Assembly (NCBI RefSeq): GCF_001713395.1
Contig: NZ_CP016452.1
Span: 868,001 to 932,000 of the forward strand
Direction of reading: 5' to 3'
Source: Sinorhizobium sp. RAC02
GTDB lineage: Bacteria > Pseudomonadota > Alphaproteobacteria > Rhizobiales > Rhizobiaceae
DNA: 64,000 nt
Under the pieces are notes generated by a model. It searched no databases. It saw only the letters and a program-made list of their open reading frames with translations, and had not been told where the DNA came from. The position numbers were made by a program, and so were the translations under genes. Shown piece by piece: positions 1 through 10,917 of the stretch (its first letter is position 1; the number at the start of each line of letters is the position of its first letter).

Positions 1-1
1 T

Positions 2-1264
<1,263 letters not shown>

Positions 1265-1273
1265 TGCAGCCGC

Positions 1274-1303
1274 TGCAACACCTGTTGCACGCCACCTGTT
1301 GCA
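1274..1303. promoter_or_regulatory. Putative upstream activator sites
   Basis: TGCAACA-CC-TGTTGCA is a perfect 7-2-7 inverted repeat (1274-1289). Its right half, CACCTGTTGCA (1279-1289), recurs exactly at 1293-1303, a 14-base period. The repeats sit about 65-95 bases upstream of the -24 element, the usual place for an enhancer-binding protein. The likely ligand is the adjacent activator. Confidence 0.6.
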
Positions 1304-1365
1304 TTCCGCCGCTTCGCAGCCTGTGCTTTCCTCTAACCTGCTCATAAATCAGTGGAAACGGAATT

Positions 1366-1381
1366 TGGCACGCCGCTTGCT
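1366..1381 (+). promoter_or_regulatory. Sigma-54 (-24/-12) promoter
   Basis: TGGCACG-N4-TTGCT matches the consensus TGGCACG-N4-TTGCW in full, with GG at 1367-1368 and GC at 1379-1380 in the canonical spacing. It lies 34 bases before the monooxygenase ATG and downstream of an enhancer-binding-protein gene, which agrees with sigma-54 control. Confidence 0.85.
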
Positions 1382-1415
1382 GCTCTCTGTGCGGGAGATA
1401 GCAGGAGGAGAAACC

Positions 1416-3215
1416 ATGCTCGACAAAACCCCCACCACCCGCGTCCAGGCGCTTCTCGACACATTCGGCGCAGCACTCGAAACCGGCCGCATCGACGACG
1501 CCGTCAATCTGTTCGCCGAGGAATGCTACTGGCGCGACCTCGTCGCCTTCACCTGGAACCTCAAGACCGTCGAGGGCCGTGACCAGGTTCGCGACATGTT
1601 GCAGGCCCAGCTCGCCACGGCAAAACCCTCGAACTGGCGCGTGGCGACCGGCGAGGAGGCGACCGAAAGTGACGGCGTCCTGGAAAGCTGGATTTCGTTC
1701 GAGACGGCGACCGGGCGCGGCTACGGGCTGGTGCGTTTCAAGAACGGCCTCATCTGGACGCTTTTGACGGCGCTTGGGGAACTCAAGGGCCACGAAGAAA
1801 AGATCGGCTTCACCCGCCCGCTCGGCGCCCGACATGGCCAGAACATCGGCGCCAAGACCTGGAAGGAAGAGCGTGAGGACGAGGAGCGTACGCTCGGCTA
1901 CGAGAAGCAGCCCTATACCGTCATCATCGGTGGCGGGCAGGGCGGCATTGCGCTCGGTGCGCGGCTGCGCCAGCTTGGTGTGCCGACGATCATTCTTGAA
2001 AAGAACGACCGGCCGGGCGACAGCTGGCGCAAGCGCTACAAGTCACTCTGCCTGCACGATCCCGTCTGGTACGATCATCTGCCCTATATCGATTTTCCGA
2101 AGAACTGGCCGGTCTTCGCGCCGAAAGACAAGATCGGCGACTGGTTGGAATTCTACACCAAGGTCATGGAGCTGAACTACTGGACTCGCTCGACCGCCAA
2201 GTCGGCGAAATGGGACGAGGCGGCGAAGGAATGGACGATCGTCGTCGATCGCGACGGCGAGGAGGTCGTGCTTCGGCCGAAACAGCTGGTCTTCGCAACC
2301 GGCATGTCCGGCAAGGCGAACATTCCGGACTTCAACGGTCGCGATCGCTTCGAGGGCGAACAACATCACTCGTCCCAGCATCCGGGGCCGGATGGCTACA
2401 AGGGTAAAAAGGTGGTGGTCGTCGGCTCGAACAACTCGGCCCACGACATCTGCGCGGCCCTTCACGAGGCGGGCGTCGATGTCACCATGATCCAGCGCTC
2501 GACCACCCACATCGTGCGGTCCGACACGCTGATGGATATCGGCCTCGGCTCGCTCTACTCCGAACAGGCATTGGCGAACGGCATGACGACGGCCAAGGCC
2601 GACCTCATCTTCGCCTCGCTTCCATACCGTATCATGCACACGTTCCAGATTCCGCTCTACGACAAGATGCGCGAGCGCGATGCGGACTTCTATGCGGCGC
2701 TGGAAAAGGCCGGCTTCCAGCTCGACTGGGGCGCGGATGGATCGGGCCTCTTCATGAAGTACCTGCGCCGCGGGTCCGGCTACTATATCGATATCGGCGC
2801 CTCGCAGCTCATCATTGACGGCAAGGTCAAGCTTGCCGTGGGACAGGTCGAGGAGATCACGAAGAACGCCATAAAGCTCTCGAACGGCGCGGAAATCCCG
2901 GCCGACGTCATCGTCTATGCGACAGGCTATGGCTCGATGAACGGCTGGGTCGCCGATCTCATCGATCAGGAAACCGCCGACACGGTCGGCAAGGTCTGGG
3001 GCCTGGGCTCCGATACGCCGAAGGATCCGGGGCCGTGGGAGGGCGAGCAACGCAACATGTGGAAGCCGACGCAGCAGGAGGCGCTGTGGTTCCACGGCGG
3101 AAACCTGCACCAGTCCCGCCACTATTCGCAGTATCTTTCGCTGCAACTGAAGGCGCGCATGGAAGGGCTTCCGACACCGGTCTATGGCCTGCAGGCCGTC
3201 CATCACCGGAAATAG
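1416..3215 (+). CDS. FAD-dependent flavin monooxygenase with N-terminal SnoaL-like domain
   Basis: This is a 599-residue NAD(P)H/FAD monooxygenase of the flavin-containing/Baeyer-Villiger type. Residues 1-130 look like a SnoaL/NTF2-like cone. A Rossmann FAD motif GGGQGG is at 172-177, an FxGxxxH-type signature (FEGEQHHSS) starts at 312, and a second nucleotide motif VVVVGSNNSAHD is at 333-344. A C-terminal VYATGYGS matches the usual ATG motif. The ATG at 1416 was chosen because GGAGGAG precedes it and the sigma-54 promoter lies just upstream; an in-frame ATG at 1299 lies upstream of that promoter. The substrate is unknown. Sigma-54 control suggests an inducible catabolic or detoxifying oxygenation. 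The NTF2-FMO fusion is common in rhizobia. Confidence 0.88.
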   Translation: MLDKTPTTRVQALLDTFGAALETGRIDDAVNLFAEECYWRDLVAFTWNLKTVEGRDQVRDMLQAQLATAKPSNWRVATGEEATESDGVLESWISFETATGRGYGLVRFKNGLIWTLLTALGELKGHEEKIGFTRPLGARHGQNIGAKTWKEEREDEERTLGYEKQPYTVIIGGGQGGIALGARLRQLGVPTIILEKNDRPGDSWRKRYKSLCLHDPVWYDHLPYIDFPKNWPVFAPKDKIGDWLEFYTKVMELNYWTRSTAKSAKWDEAAKEWTIVVDRDGEEVVLRPKQLVFATGMSGKANIPDFNGRDRFEGEQHHSSQHPGPDGYKGKKVVVVGSNNSAHDICAALHEAGVDVTMIQRSTTHIVRSDTLMDIGLGSLYSEQALANGMTTAKADLIFASLPYRIMHTFQIPLYDKMRERDADFYAALEKAGFQLDWGADGSGLFMKYLRRGSGYYIDIGASQLIIDGKVKLAVGQVEEITKNAIKLSNGAEIPADVIVYATGYGSMNGWVADLIDQETADTVGKVWGLGSDTPKDPGPWEGEQRNMWKPTQQEALWFHGGNLHQSRHYSQYLSLQLKARMEGLPTPVYGLQAVHHRK

Positions 3216-3317
3216 CGCCAGGGCCACCTGTGGGCTGCGGCAATGGATCAGAAAGGAACCGCGGGCCGACCGCCTGCGTTTCCTCTTTGCAAACCATTAC
3301 CGAAAAGGAGAACATCC

Positions 3318-3551
3318 ATGGTCGCTGCAAACGAAATTCGCGAACATATGGAAGTCCGCGCCGCCGATGGGCGCCATGTCGGCACTGTCGACCACATGGA
3401 AGGTGACAGCCGCATCAAGCTTACCCGGAAAGACTCCGAGGATGGGCAGCATCATCTCATCCCGCTCGACTGGGTCGATCATGTCGACGCCCATGTCCAT
3501 CTCAACAAGGATGCGGATGAAGTTCGTCGCCAGTGGTCGGCAATGAACTGA
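3318..3551 (+). CDS. DUF2171 family small protein
   Basis: This 77-residue protein begins MVAANEIREHMEV and contains the DUF2171/PRC-barrel-like pattern (DGRHVGTVDHMEGD, KLTRKDSEDGQHH, IPLDWVDHVD). It has no signal peptide or membrane segment. The start is set by AAAAGGAG seven bases before ATG; the frame also runs upstream without a usable site. It follows the monooxygenase by about 100 bases and ends at a strong terminator, so it may share its transcript or have its own promoter. Homologues are often linked to stress or general housekeeping, but no biochemical role is established. Confidence 0.85.
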   Translation: MVAANEIREHMEVRAADGRHVGTVDHMEGDSRIKLTRKDSEDGQHHLIPLDWVDHVDAHVHLNKDADEVRRQWSAMN

Positions 3552-3569
3552 TATTCCTCTCCATGCAAA

Positions 3570-3599
3570 CGGCTCGGCGGACCTCGCCGGGCCGTTTTT
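3570..3599 (+). terminator. Rho-independent terminator
   Basis: CGGCTCGGCG (3570-3579) pairs with CGCCGGGCCG (3585-3594) through one G-U and is followed by five T. It ends the small DUF2171 gene and lies just before the 3' end of the convergent DeoR gene. Confidence 0.85.
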
Positions 3600-3608
3600 C
3601 GCCTGGCG

Positions 3609-4397
3609 TCATGCAAGCGTTACAGTGACCCCGGCCGTCTTCAGTGCCGCCGAAACGTCGCGCGGAGGAGCCTTGTCGGTGAAGAGGTCCGTGAGCGTGC
3701 TGAAGTCGCAAACCCGCACCAGGCCCTGCCGGCCGAATTTCGTATGGTCGGTGACGACGATCGCACGACGGCCTTGTGCGACGACGGCGCGGGCGAACTC
3801 CGCTTCCTCCAAATCATAGTCCATAATCCCGATCGCGGCATCGATCGCCCCGGTCGAGATGACGGCGTGGCCCACCGTGAAGTGGCTGATGAACTCGATG
3901 GCCGATATGCCGAAGGCAGCACCATTGTCGCTGCGCAGCTCGCCGCCCGCCATATAGACGCGGTTGTCGTTGACCGTCGACAGCGTGCGCGCGATGTCGG
4001 AGGAATTGGTGACGACCGTCAGGCGGCGGTGGCCGAGAAGCTCGCGAGCGAGATAGCTTGTCGTCGTGCCCGTATCGAGCATGATCGAATCGCCGTCGCG
4101 AATGGTCGCAGCCAGCGCAACCGCAATCGCCTTCTTGGCCTCGCTGTTCTCCCGCATGCGTTTTTCGAAAGGCGCCTCGCCGACGATGGAGGGCAGCGCC
4201 ACGGCACCATGCATCTTCACGACGGTGCCGTTCGTCGTCAGCGGCTTGATGTCGCGCCGCACGGTTTCCAGCGAAACGTCGAGCCTTTGCGCGAGGTCTG
4301 CAATCGTCACGGTGCCGTCCTGCTGGAGGAGCCGGAGAATGTCGTTGTGGCGTTTGGAGTGGTTCATGATCTTCGAGCCCGCAATGCGTTCTCCCAC
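3609..4397 (-). CDS. DeoR-family transcriptional repressor
   Basis: This 262-residue regulator has an N-terminal DeoR winged helix (HNDILRLLQQDGTVTIADLA, then SLETVRRDIKPL) and a C-terminal DeoRC sugar-phosphate-sensing domain (DSIMLDTGTTTSYLA, VVTNS, GGELR, VVTDHTKFG). DeoR proteins are usually released from DNA by a phosphorylated metabolite. It is divergent from a phosphotransferase gene 191 bases away, so the phosphorylated product of that kinase is a natural candidate effector. The start is a GTG at 4397 with AAGGA eight bases upstream; an in-frame ATG at 4367 (MNHSKRHND) is a possible alternative with a weaker site. Confidence 0.88.
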   Translation of the reverse strand: MGERIAGSKIMNHSKRHNDILRLLQQDGTVTIADLAQRLDVSLETVRRDIKPLTTNGTVVKMHGAVALPSIVGEAPFEKRMRENSEAKKAIAVALAATIRDGDSIMLDTGTTTSYLARELLGHRRLTVVTNSSDIARTLSTVNDNRVYMAGGELRSDNGAAFGISAIEFISHFTVGHAVISTGAIDAAIGIMDYDLEEAEFARAVVAQGRRAIVVTDHTKFGRQGLVRVCDFSTLTDLFTDKAPPRDVSAALKTAGVTVTLA

Positions 4398-4588
4398 TTC
4401 ATAATCCTTCGCGAGGCGGCTGGCAAGAAAGCTTCAAAAACGGTCATAAAGGCAGAAAAAGCCACATTTGAGGATTGACAGCCGCTTTCCTCCCGCATGA
4501 CATTGACGGTGCGCGTCGTCGAGAGAAAACAACCGGGGAACCGCGTGCGAGGGCGGCTCCACTTTATGGGGAGCGCGGGAGGAAATGA

Positions 4589-5500
4589 ATGGATGGGCAT
4601 GCCGAGCTCAGCCGCACGGTCGAAGATCGCATCCGGGCCATGCCGTGCTGGAGTGGCCACATAGAGATTGCGCCCCTGAAGGGCGGCATCAGCAATGAAA
4701 GCTATCTTGTCCGTGACAGCGCGGGGCGCCACGTGGTGCGCTTCGGCAGGGATTATCCGTTCCATCACGTCTTCCGCGATCGCGAACTGATGACCGCCCG
4801 GGCAGCGCATGCGGCGGGCTTCGGGCCGGCGGTGCACTACGCCGAACCCGGCGTCATGGTCTCCGCGTATCTCGGCGCAAAAACCTTTGGCGCGGCAGAC
4901 GTCGTTGCCGAGCGGCGGCGGGTGGCAGAGGTGCTGCGGCGCTTTCACATGGAAATGCCCGCGGAAATCAGCGGTGCGGCCTTCCTGTTCTGGCCCTTCC
5001 ATGTCGTGCGCGACTATGCCCGCACCCTGAAGGCCGGCAACAGCCGCATGACGCGGCATCTGCCCGGCTATCTCGCCCTTGCCGACGAACTGGAGGCCGT
5101 GCAGGCACCGCTGCCGATCGTCTTCGGCCACAACGATCTCTTGCCGGCTAACATCCTCGATGACGGGGAGCGGCTCTGGCTGATCGACTTCGAATATGCC
5201 GGCTTTTCGACGGCGATGTTCGATCTGGCTGGCGCGACGTCGAATGCCGGTCTTTCGCCCGAGCAAGCGGACGACTTTCTCGCTGCCTACTTTGGCGGCG
5301 CGCCCGACGCTGCGCTCCTCCACTCCCACGCTGCCATGCAATGCGCCTCCCTGTTGCGTGAGGCAATGTGGAGCATGGTTTCCGAACTGCACCTCACCGC
5401 ACCCGGCGCCGACTATGTCGGCTACACGAGCGAAAATCTCGACCGTCTCGATCAGGCGCTCGACCATTACAGATCCACATACGGGAAACGAATCAAATGA
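4589..5500 (+). CDS. Choline/ethanolamine kinase-like (APH family) phosphotransferase
   Basis: This 303-residue protein has the aminoglycoside-phosphotransferase/choline-kinase fold: GGISNES loop at 32-38, the Brenner motif HNDLLPANIL at 181-190 (catalytic Asp183) and the metal-binding DFEYAG at 200-205. The family phosphorylates hydroxyl groups on amino alcohols, sugars or antibiotics. Its overlap (ATGA) with a dimethylglycine-dehydrogenase-like gene, and a divergent DeoR repressor, argue for catabolism of an N-methylated amino alcohol or similar compound rather than resistance. GGAGGAAATGA precedes the ATG. The substrate is not visible in the sequence. Confidence 0.85.
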   Translation: MDGHAELSRTVEDRIRAMPCWSGHIEIAPLKGGISNESYLVRDSAGRHVVRFGRDYPFHHVFRDRELMTARAAHAAGFGPAVHYAEPGVMVSAYLGAKTFGAADVVAERRRVAEVLRRFHMEMPAEISGAAFLFWPFHVVRDYARTLKAGNSRMTRHLPGYLALADELEAVQAPLPIVFGHNDLLPANILDDGERLWLIDFEYAGFSTAMFDLAGATSNAGLSPEQADDFLAAYFGGAPDAALLHSHAAMQCASLLREAMWSMVSELHLTAPGADYVGYTSENLDRLDQALDHYRSTYGKRIK

Positions 5501-7938
5501 CCCTGCCATCCCATGCCGAGATCGTTGTCATCGGCGGCGGCATCATCGGCTGCTCGACGGCCTATCACCTCGCGCGTGATCACAAGGCGAATGTGGTCCT
5601 CCTCGAGCAGGGCACGCTGACCTCCGGCTCGACCTGGCATGCGGCGGGCCTCGTCGGCCAGCTGCGTTCCTCGGCCTCGATCACCCGGGTGCTCAAATAT
5701 TCGGTCGATCTCTACAAGGGGCTGGAGGCGGAAACGGGCCTTGCCACCGGCTGGAAGATGACCGGCTGCCTGCGCCTTGCCACCAATCAGAACCGCTGGA
5801 CCGAATTCCGCCGCCTCGCCACGACCGCCAAAAGCTTCGGCATGGACATGCACTTGCTGACGCCGCAGGAGGTGAAGGCCATGTGGCCCTTGATGGAGGT
5901 CGGTGATCTCGTCGGCGCCAGCTGGCTGCCGACGGACGGGCAGGCAAGCCCCTCTGATATTACCCAGTCGCTCGCCAGAGGCGCGCGCATGCACGGCGCG
6001 AAGATCGTCGAGAACGTGCGTGTCACGGGCTTCGAGATGAAGGATGGCCACATCACGCACGTGCGCACCACGCTCGGCGACATTGCCTGCGACAAGGTTG
6101 TCAACTGCGCCGGTCAGTGGGCACGGCAGGTGGGCGCCATGGCGGGCATCAACGTGCCGCTCCAGCCGGTCAAGCACCAGTATATCATCACCGAAAAGGT
6201 CCCCGGCCTATCGACGGACGCCCCGACCATCCGCGATCCCGACCGCCGCACCTACTTCAAGGAGGAAGTCGGCGGGCTTGTCATGGGGGGCTATGAGCCA
6301 AACCCGCAACCCTGGACGACCGGCGACGTGCCGGACGACTGGGCCTATCGGCTGTTCGATGACGACTTCGACCATTTCGAGCAGCATATGGCAGAGGCGA
6401 TTGCCCGCGTGCCGGCGCTGGAAACAGTCGGTGTGAAACAGATGATCAACGGGCCGGAGAGCTTTACGCCGGACGGCAACTTCATTCTCGGCGTCGCGCC
6501 GGAGTGCAAGAACATGTTCGTCGGCGCCGGCTTCAATGCGTTCGGCATTGCGTCGGGCGGCGGGGCCGGCTGGGTGCTGGCGCAATGGGTGGTCGATGGC
6601 GAAGCGCCACTCGACCTCTGGGTCGTCGATATCCGCCGCTTCGCCGGCATGCACCGGGATCGCCAATGGGTGCTCGACCGCACGTTGGAGGCTTACGGCA
6701 AACACTACACGATCGGCTTCCCGCATGAGGAATACGAAAGCGGCCGCCCGCATGTCGTCTCGCCGCTTTATGAGCGCCTGAAGGCACATGGCGCCGTCTT
6801 CGGCTCGAAGCTCGGCTGGGAGCGCCCGAACTGGTTCGCGCCTGACGGCAAGGAGCCGAAGGACGTCTATTCGATGGGTCGGCAGAACTGGTTCTCCGCC
6901 GTCGGCGAGGAACACCGCCATGTGCGCGAAGCCGTCGGCATCTTCGACCAGTCGTCCTTCGCCAAGTATGAAATGACGGGGCCGGACGCGTTGAAGGCGC
7001 TCGACTGGATCTGCGCCAACGACACCGGCAAGCCCGCTGGCCGGCTCACCTATACGCAGCTTCTCAACAGCCGCGGCGGCATCGAGGCGGACCTGACGGT
7101 CGCGCGACTGTCGGAGGACAAGTTCTACATCGTCACGGGCACCGGTTTCCGCACGCATGATCTCGGCTGGATCGAAGATCACATTCCGGCAGGCCTCGAC
7201 GTGACGCTTCGCGACGTGACCGAAGAGTTCGGCACGCTCTCATTGATGGGACCAAAGGCACGCGCCGTGCTTTCGGCGGTGACCGACGCAGATGTGTCCA
7301 ATGCCGGCTTCCCGTTCGGTCATGTGCGGGAGATTTCGATTGCAGGACACCCGGTTCGGGCGCTGCGCGTTACCTATGTCGGCGAACTCGGCTGGGAGTT
7401 GCATGTGCCGATCGGCGCCATCGGAAGCGTCTTCGACACGCTGATGGCGGCGGGGGCTGCCTCCAACATCCGCCCTGTCGGCTACCGGGCGCTGGAATCG
7501 CTGCGCCTTGAAAAAGGCTATCGCGCCTGGGGTTCGGACATCACGCCGAACGACACGCCCTTCGACGCCGGCCTCGGCTGGGCGGTGAAGCTGCGCAAGG
7601 ACACCGACTTCCTCGGCCGCCGGGCGCTGGAAACGGCGCAGGGCGAACTGCGCAAAAAGGCATTCGCCGGCTTCACGGTCGACGACCCGAATGTCGTGCT
7701 CGTCGGCCGCGAGACGATTCTCCGGAACGGTGAGCCTGTCGGTTATCTCACCAGCGGTGGTTACGGCTACACGCTCGGCAAGAATGTCGGCTACGGCTAT
7801 GTGCGCCGCGCCGAGGGCGTGGACGATGCCTTTCTCGCGGGGGGCACCTACGAGCTGGTCGTCGCTATGGAGCGTACACCGGCAAAAATCCACCTCGACC
7901 CATTGTACGATCCGACGGCCGCGCGAGTGAAAGCCTGA
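5497..7938 (+). CDS. Dimethylglycine/sarcosine dehydrogenase-like FAD enzyme with GcvT domain
   Basis: This 813-residue two-part enzyme starts with a DAO-type FAD domain (VVIGGGIIGCS at 10-20). SGSTWHAAGL contains His48, at the position where dimethylglycine and sarcosine dehydrogenases attach FAD covalently. The C-terminal half, from about 430, is a GcvT/aminomethyltransferase folate domain (YVGELGWELHVP, RALESLRLEKGYRAWG). Such enzymes oxidatively demethylate N-methyl amines and pass the C1 unit to tetrahydrofolate. The ATG overlaps the kinase stop codon by four bases, so translation is coupled. An upstream in-frame ATG at 5368 lies inside the kinase gene and is unlikely. The precise substrate is unknown. 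Confidence 0.88.
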   Translation: MTLPSHAEIVVIGGGIIGCSTAYHLARDHKANVVLLEQGTLTSGSTWHAAGLVGQLRSSASITRVLKYSVDLYKGLEAETGLATGWKMTGCLRLATNQNRWTEFRRLATTAKSFGMDMHLLTPQEVKAMWPLMEVGDLVGASWLPTDGQASPSDITQSLARGARMHGAKIVENVRVTGFEMKDGHITHVRTTLGDIACDKVVNCAGQWARQVGAMAGINVPLQPVKHQYIITEKVPGLSTDAPTIRDPDRRTYFKEEVGGLVMGGYEPNPQPWTTGDVPDDWAYRLFDDDFDHFEQHMAEAIARVPALETVGVKQMINGPESFTPDGNFILGVAPECKNMFVGAGFNAFGIASGGGAGWVLAQWVVDGEAPLDLWVVDIRRFAGMHRDRQWVLDRTLEAYGKHYTIGFPHEEYESGRPHVVSPLYERLKAHGAVFGSKLGWERPNWFAPDGKEPKDVYSMGRQNWFSAVGEEHRHVREAVGIFDQSSFAKYEMTGPDALKALDWICANDTGKPAGRLTYTQLLNSRGGIEADLTVARLSEDKFYIVTGTGFRTHDLGWIEDHIPAGLDVTLRDVTEEFGTLSLMGPKARAVLSAVTDADVSNAGFPFGHVREISIAGHPVRALRVTYVGELGWELHVPIGAIGSVFDTLMAAGAASNIRPVGYRALESLRLEKGYRAWGSDITPNDTPFDAGLGWAVKLRKDTDFLGRRALETAQGELRKKAFAGFTVDDPNVVLVGRETILRNGEPVGYLTSGGYGYTLGKNVGYGYVRRAEGVDDAFLAGGTYELVVAMERTPAKIHLDPLYDPTAARVKA

Positions 7939-8067
7939 GCTGAGGGTGTCGACGCCGGCTGCGGTATCGGGCTGCCGCTTCCCGCAAACGATATCGACGG
8001 GATGGAGCAGACAGGCGGCTATGCGCACCGTCTGTCTGCTCCATCCCTCTTGCGGTTTGGCGCGCCG

Positions 8068-8081
8068 TGAAAGATATTTCA
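8068..8081. promoter_or_regulatory. Operator 1, TGAA-N6-TTCA
   Basis: TGAAAGATATTTCA is a 14-base near-palindrome with one mismatched pair. It shares layout with the perfect palindrome 44 bases downstream, about four helical turns away. SorC-family regulators such as B. subtilis DeoR bind TTGAA-N6-TTCAA-like sites, and a SorC regulator is encoded in this operon. Confidence 0.6.
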
Positions 8082-8111
8082 GCCAGCGGGCTTGATTTCA
8101 CCCGATGTCCG

Positions 8112-8125
8112 TGAAATATATTTCA
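8112..8125. promoter_or_regulatory. Operator 2, perfect TGAAATATATTTCA palindrome
   Basis: TGAAATATATTTCA is a perfect 14-base palindrome in an otherwise GC-rich genome. It lies about 150 bases before the first gene of the sugar operon. It is the best candidate binding site for the SorC regulator encoded at 11909-12916. Confidence 0.65.
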
Positions 8126-8273
8126 GATCGTGAATTATATTGACAGGCAATCTCCTTTGCGGTTACCTGCCCATACCGGACTTCGAGGAGGAAGTTCGGG
8201 TTCAACGCGATCAGCGGCGTCGTTTCGACGCCCTCGGGCTTTTTGGGAGGGGCTTCGGCCTCGAGGAGGACTT

Positions 8274-9302
8274 TTGCGCACTTTTCTGACGACGACCGCG
8301 ATGGCGGTCCTTGCAACAACGCTTTTTGCCGGTTCCGCCGCCGCCGAGACGGAAAACCCGTTCCGCTGCAAGCCGGGCGAAAAATACGTCATGAACGTCA
8401 TGGTGTCGGGCGTCGAATACTGGTTCCCGGTCTATGAAATGTTCAAGCAGGCCGGCCAGCAGCTCGGCTGCGAGACGGAATATACCGGCACGCCGGAATA
8501 TGACGTCAACAAGCAGATCGCCACCTTCGACCAGGCGCTCGCCCAGAACCCCGCCGGCATTCTCGTGCATCCGATGAACTCCGACCCGTTCATCGAGCCG
8601 ATCAACCGCGCCATCGACCAGGGCACGGCGGTCGTGACCTTTGCGGCTGACTCTCCGCTCTCCAAGCGTATTTCCTTCATCACCTCGGACAACACCCGCG
8701 AAGGCACCTATGCCGCCGACGCGATCGCCGAGAAGCTGGGCGGTAAGGGCGAATATGCGGTTCTGGAAAATCCGGGCCAGGACAACCACGACAAGCGCAT
8801 CACGGCCTTCGTCGCCCGCATGGAAGAGAAGTGGCCGGACATGAAGCTCGTCGGTCGCGCGGCATCCAACCAGGATCCGACCAAGGCCTATCAGGGCCTG
8901 TCGAGCCTCATCCAGGCCAATCCGAACCTCGGCGCGGTCTTCATGCCGGAAGCCAACTCCGCCATCGGCGCGGCACAGGCCAACAAGGAAGCGGGCGGCA
9001 AGGTCCTCGTCATGTGCGCGGACGTCAACGCCAACATCCTCGACATGATCAAGGCCGGCGAAGTGTTCGGCTCGATCAACCCGAACCAGGGCATGCAGGG
9101 TTACATGGGCTTCATGCTGCTGTGGCTCGCCAAGCATCCCGAGCTGATCGACCCGATGAACGACGCCAAGCGCTCCGGCTTCAACCCGATGAGCATCCCC
9201 TTCGTCGACAACGGTCTTTCCATCGTGACGGCCGAAAATGCCGACGACTTCTACTGGGACAAGTACCTGAAGCGTCGCGGCACCAAGGGCATCGAGGAGT
9301 AA
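8274..9302 (+). CDS. Sugar ABC transporter periplasmic binding protein (Rbs/Lsr class)
   Basis: This 342-residue secreted protein begins with the signal peptide LRTFLTTTAMAVLATTLFAGSAAAE. I chose the TTG at 8274 because AGGAGG lies four bases upstream and the signal peptide begins there; longer in-frame starts add a non-hydrophobic 48-residue leader. It has the Peripla_BP_4 fold of ribose- and AI-2-type binding proteins. Compared with recalled E. coli LsrB, the Asp in TFAADSP, the GQDNHDKR loop and MPEANSA match ligand-contact positions. The LsrB binding lysine (FIPKLVG) is replaced by VMVSGVEY, so the ligand is probably not AI-2 itself. It is the first gene of an operon with ATPase, permease and catabolic enzymes. 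A hairpin follows the stop codon. Confidence 0.88.
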   Translation: MRTFLTTTAMAVLATTLFAGSAAAETENPFRCKPGEKYVMNVMVSGVEYWFPVYEMFKQAGQQLGCETEYTGTPEYDVNKQIATFDQALAQNPAGILVHPMNSDPFIEPINRAIDQGTAVVTFAADSPLSKRISFITSDNTREGTYAADAIAEKLGGKGEYAVLENPGQDNHDKRITAFVARMEEKWPDMKLVGRAASNQDPTKAYQGLSSLIQANPNLGAVFMPEANSAIGAAQANKEAGGKVLVMCADVNANILDMIKAGEVFGSINPNQGMQGYMGFMLLWLAKHPELIDPMNDAKRSGFNPMSIPFVDNGLSIVTAENADDFYWDKYLKRRGTKGIEE

Positions 9303-9317
9303 TCTCCCAAGAGAACG

Positions 9318-9343
9318 CCATCCGCGCCTTGCGGCGCGGATGG
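9318..9343 (+). other. Intercistronic hairpin after binding-protein gene
   Basis: CCATCCGCGC (9318-9327) and GCGCGGATGG (9334-9343) form a perfect ten-pair stem with no T-run. It is probably an mRNA-stabilising or attenuating element that keeps binding protein in excess over the membrane parts. Confidence 0.6.
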
Positions 9344-9368
9344 TCTCGGGAGGAGAGGGAGGAAGACG

Positions 9369-10895
<1,527 letters not shown>

Positions 10896-10917
10896 GAAGA
10901 AACTGGGAGAGACGGGA

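Larger units (their letters stand above)
7939..8273. other. Regulatory intergenic region of the sugar operon
   Basis: These 335 bases hold no convincing gene. They carry two TGAA-N6-TTCA operators (listed separately) and an AT-rich stretch around 8112-8150 unlike the GC-rich surroundings. AGGAGG at 8264-8269 leads into the TTG start of the binding protein. The first 120 bases contain GGAGCAGACAGGCGG and its partial inverse near 8001-8044, a possible weak hairpin ending the previous operon. Confidence 0.6.
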
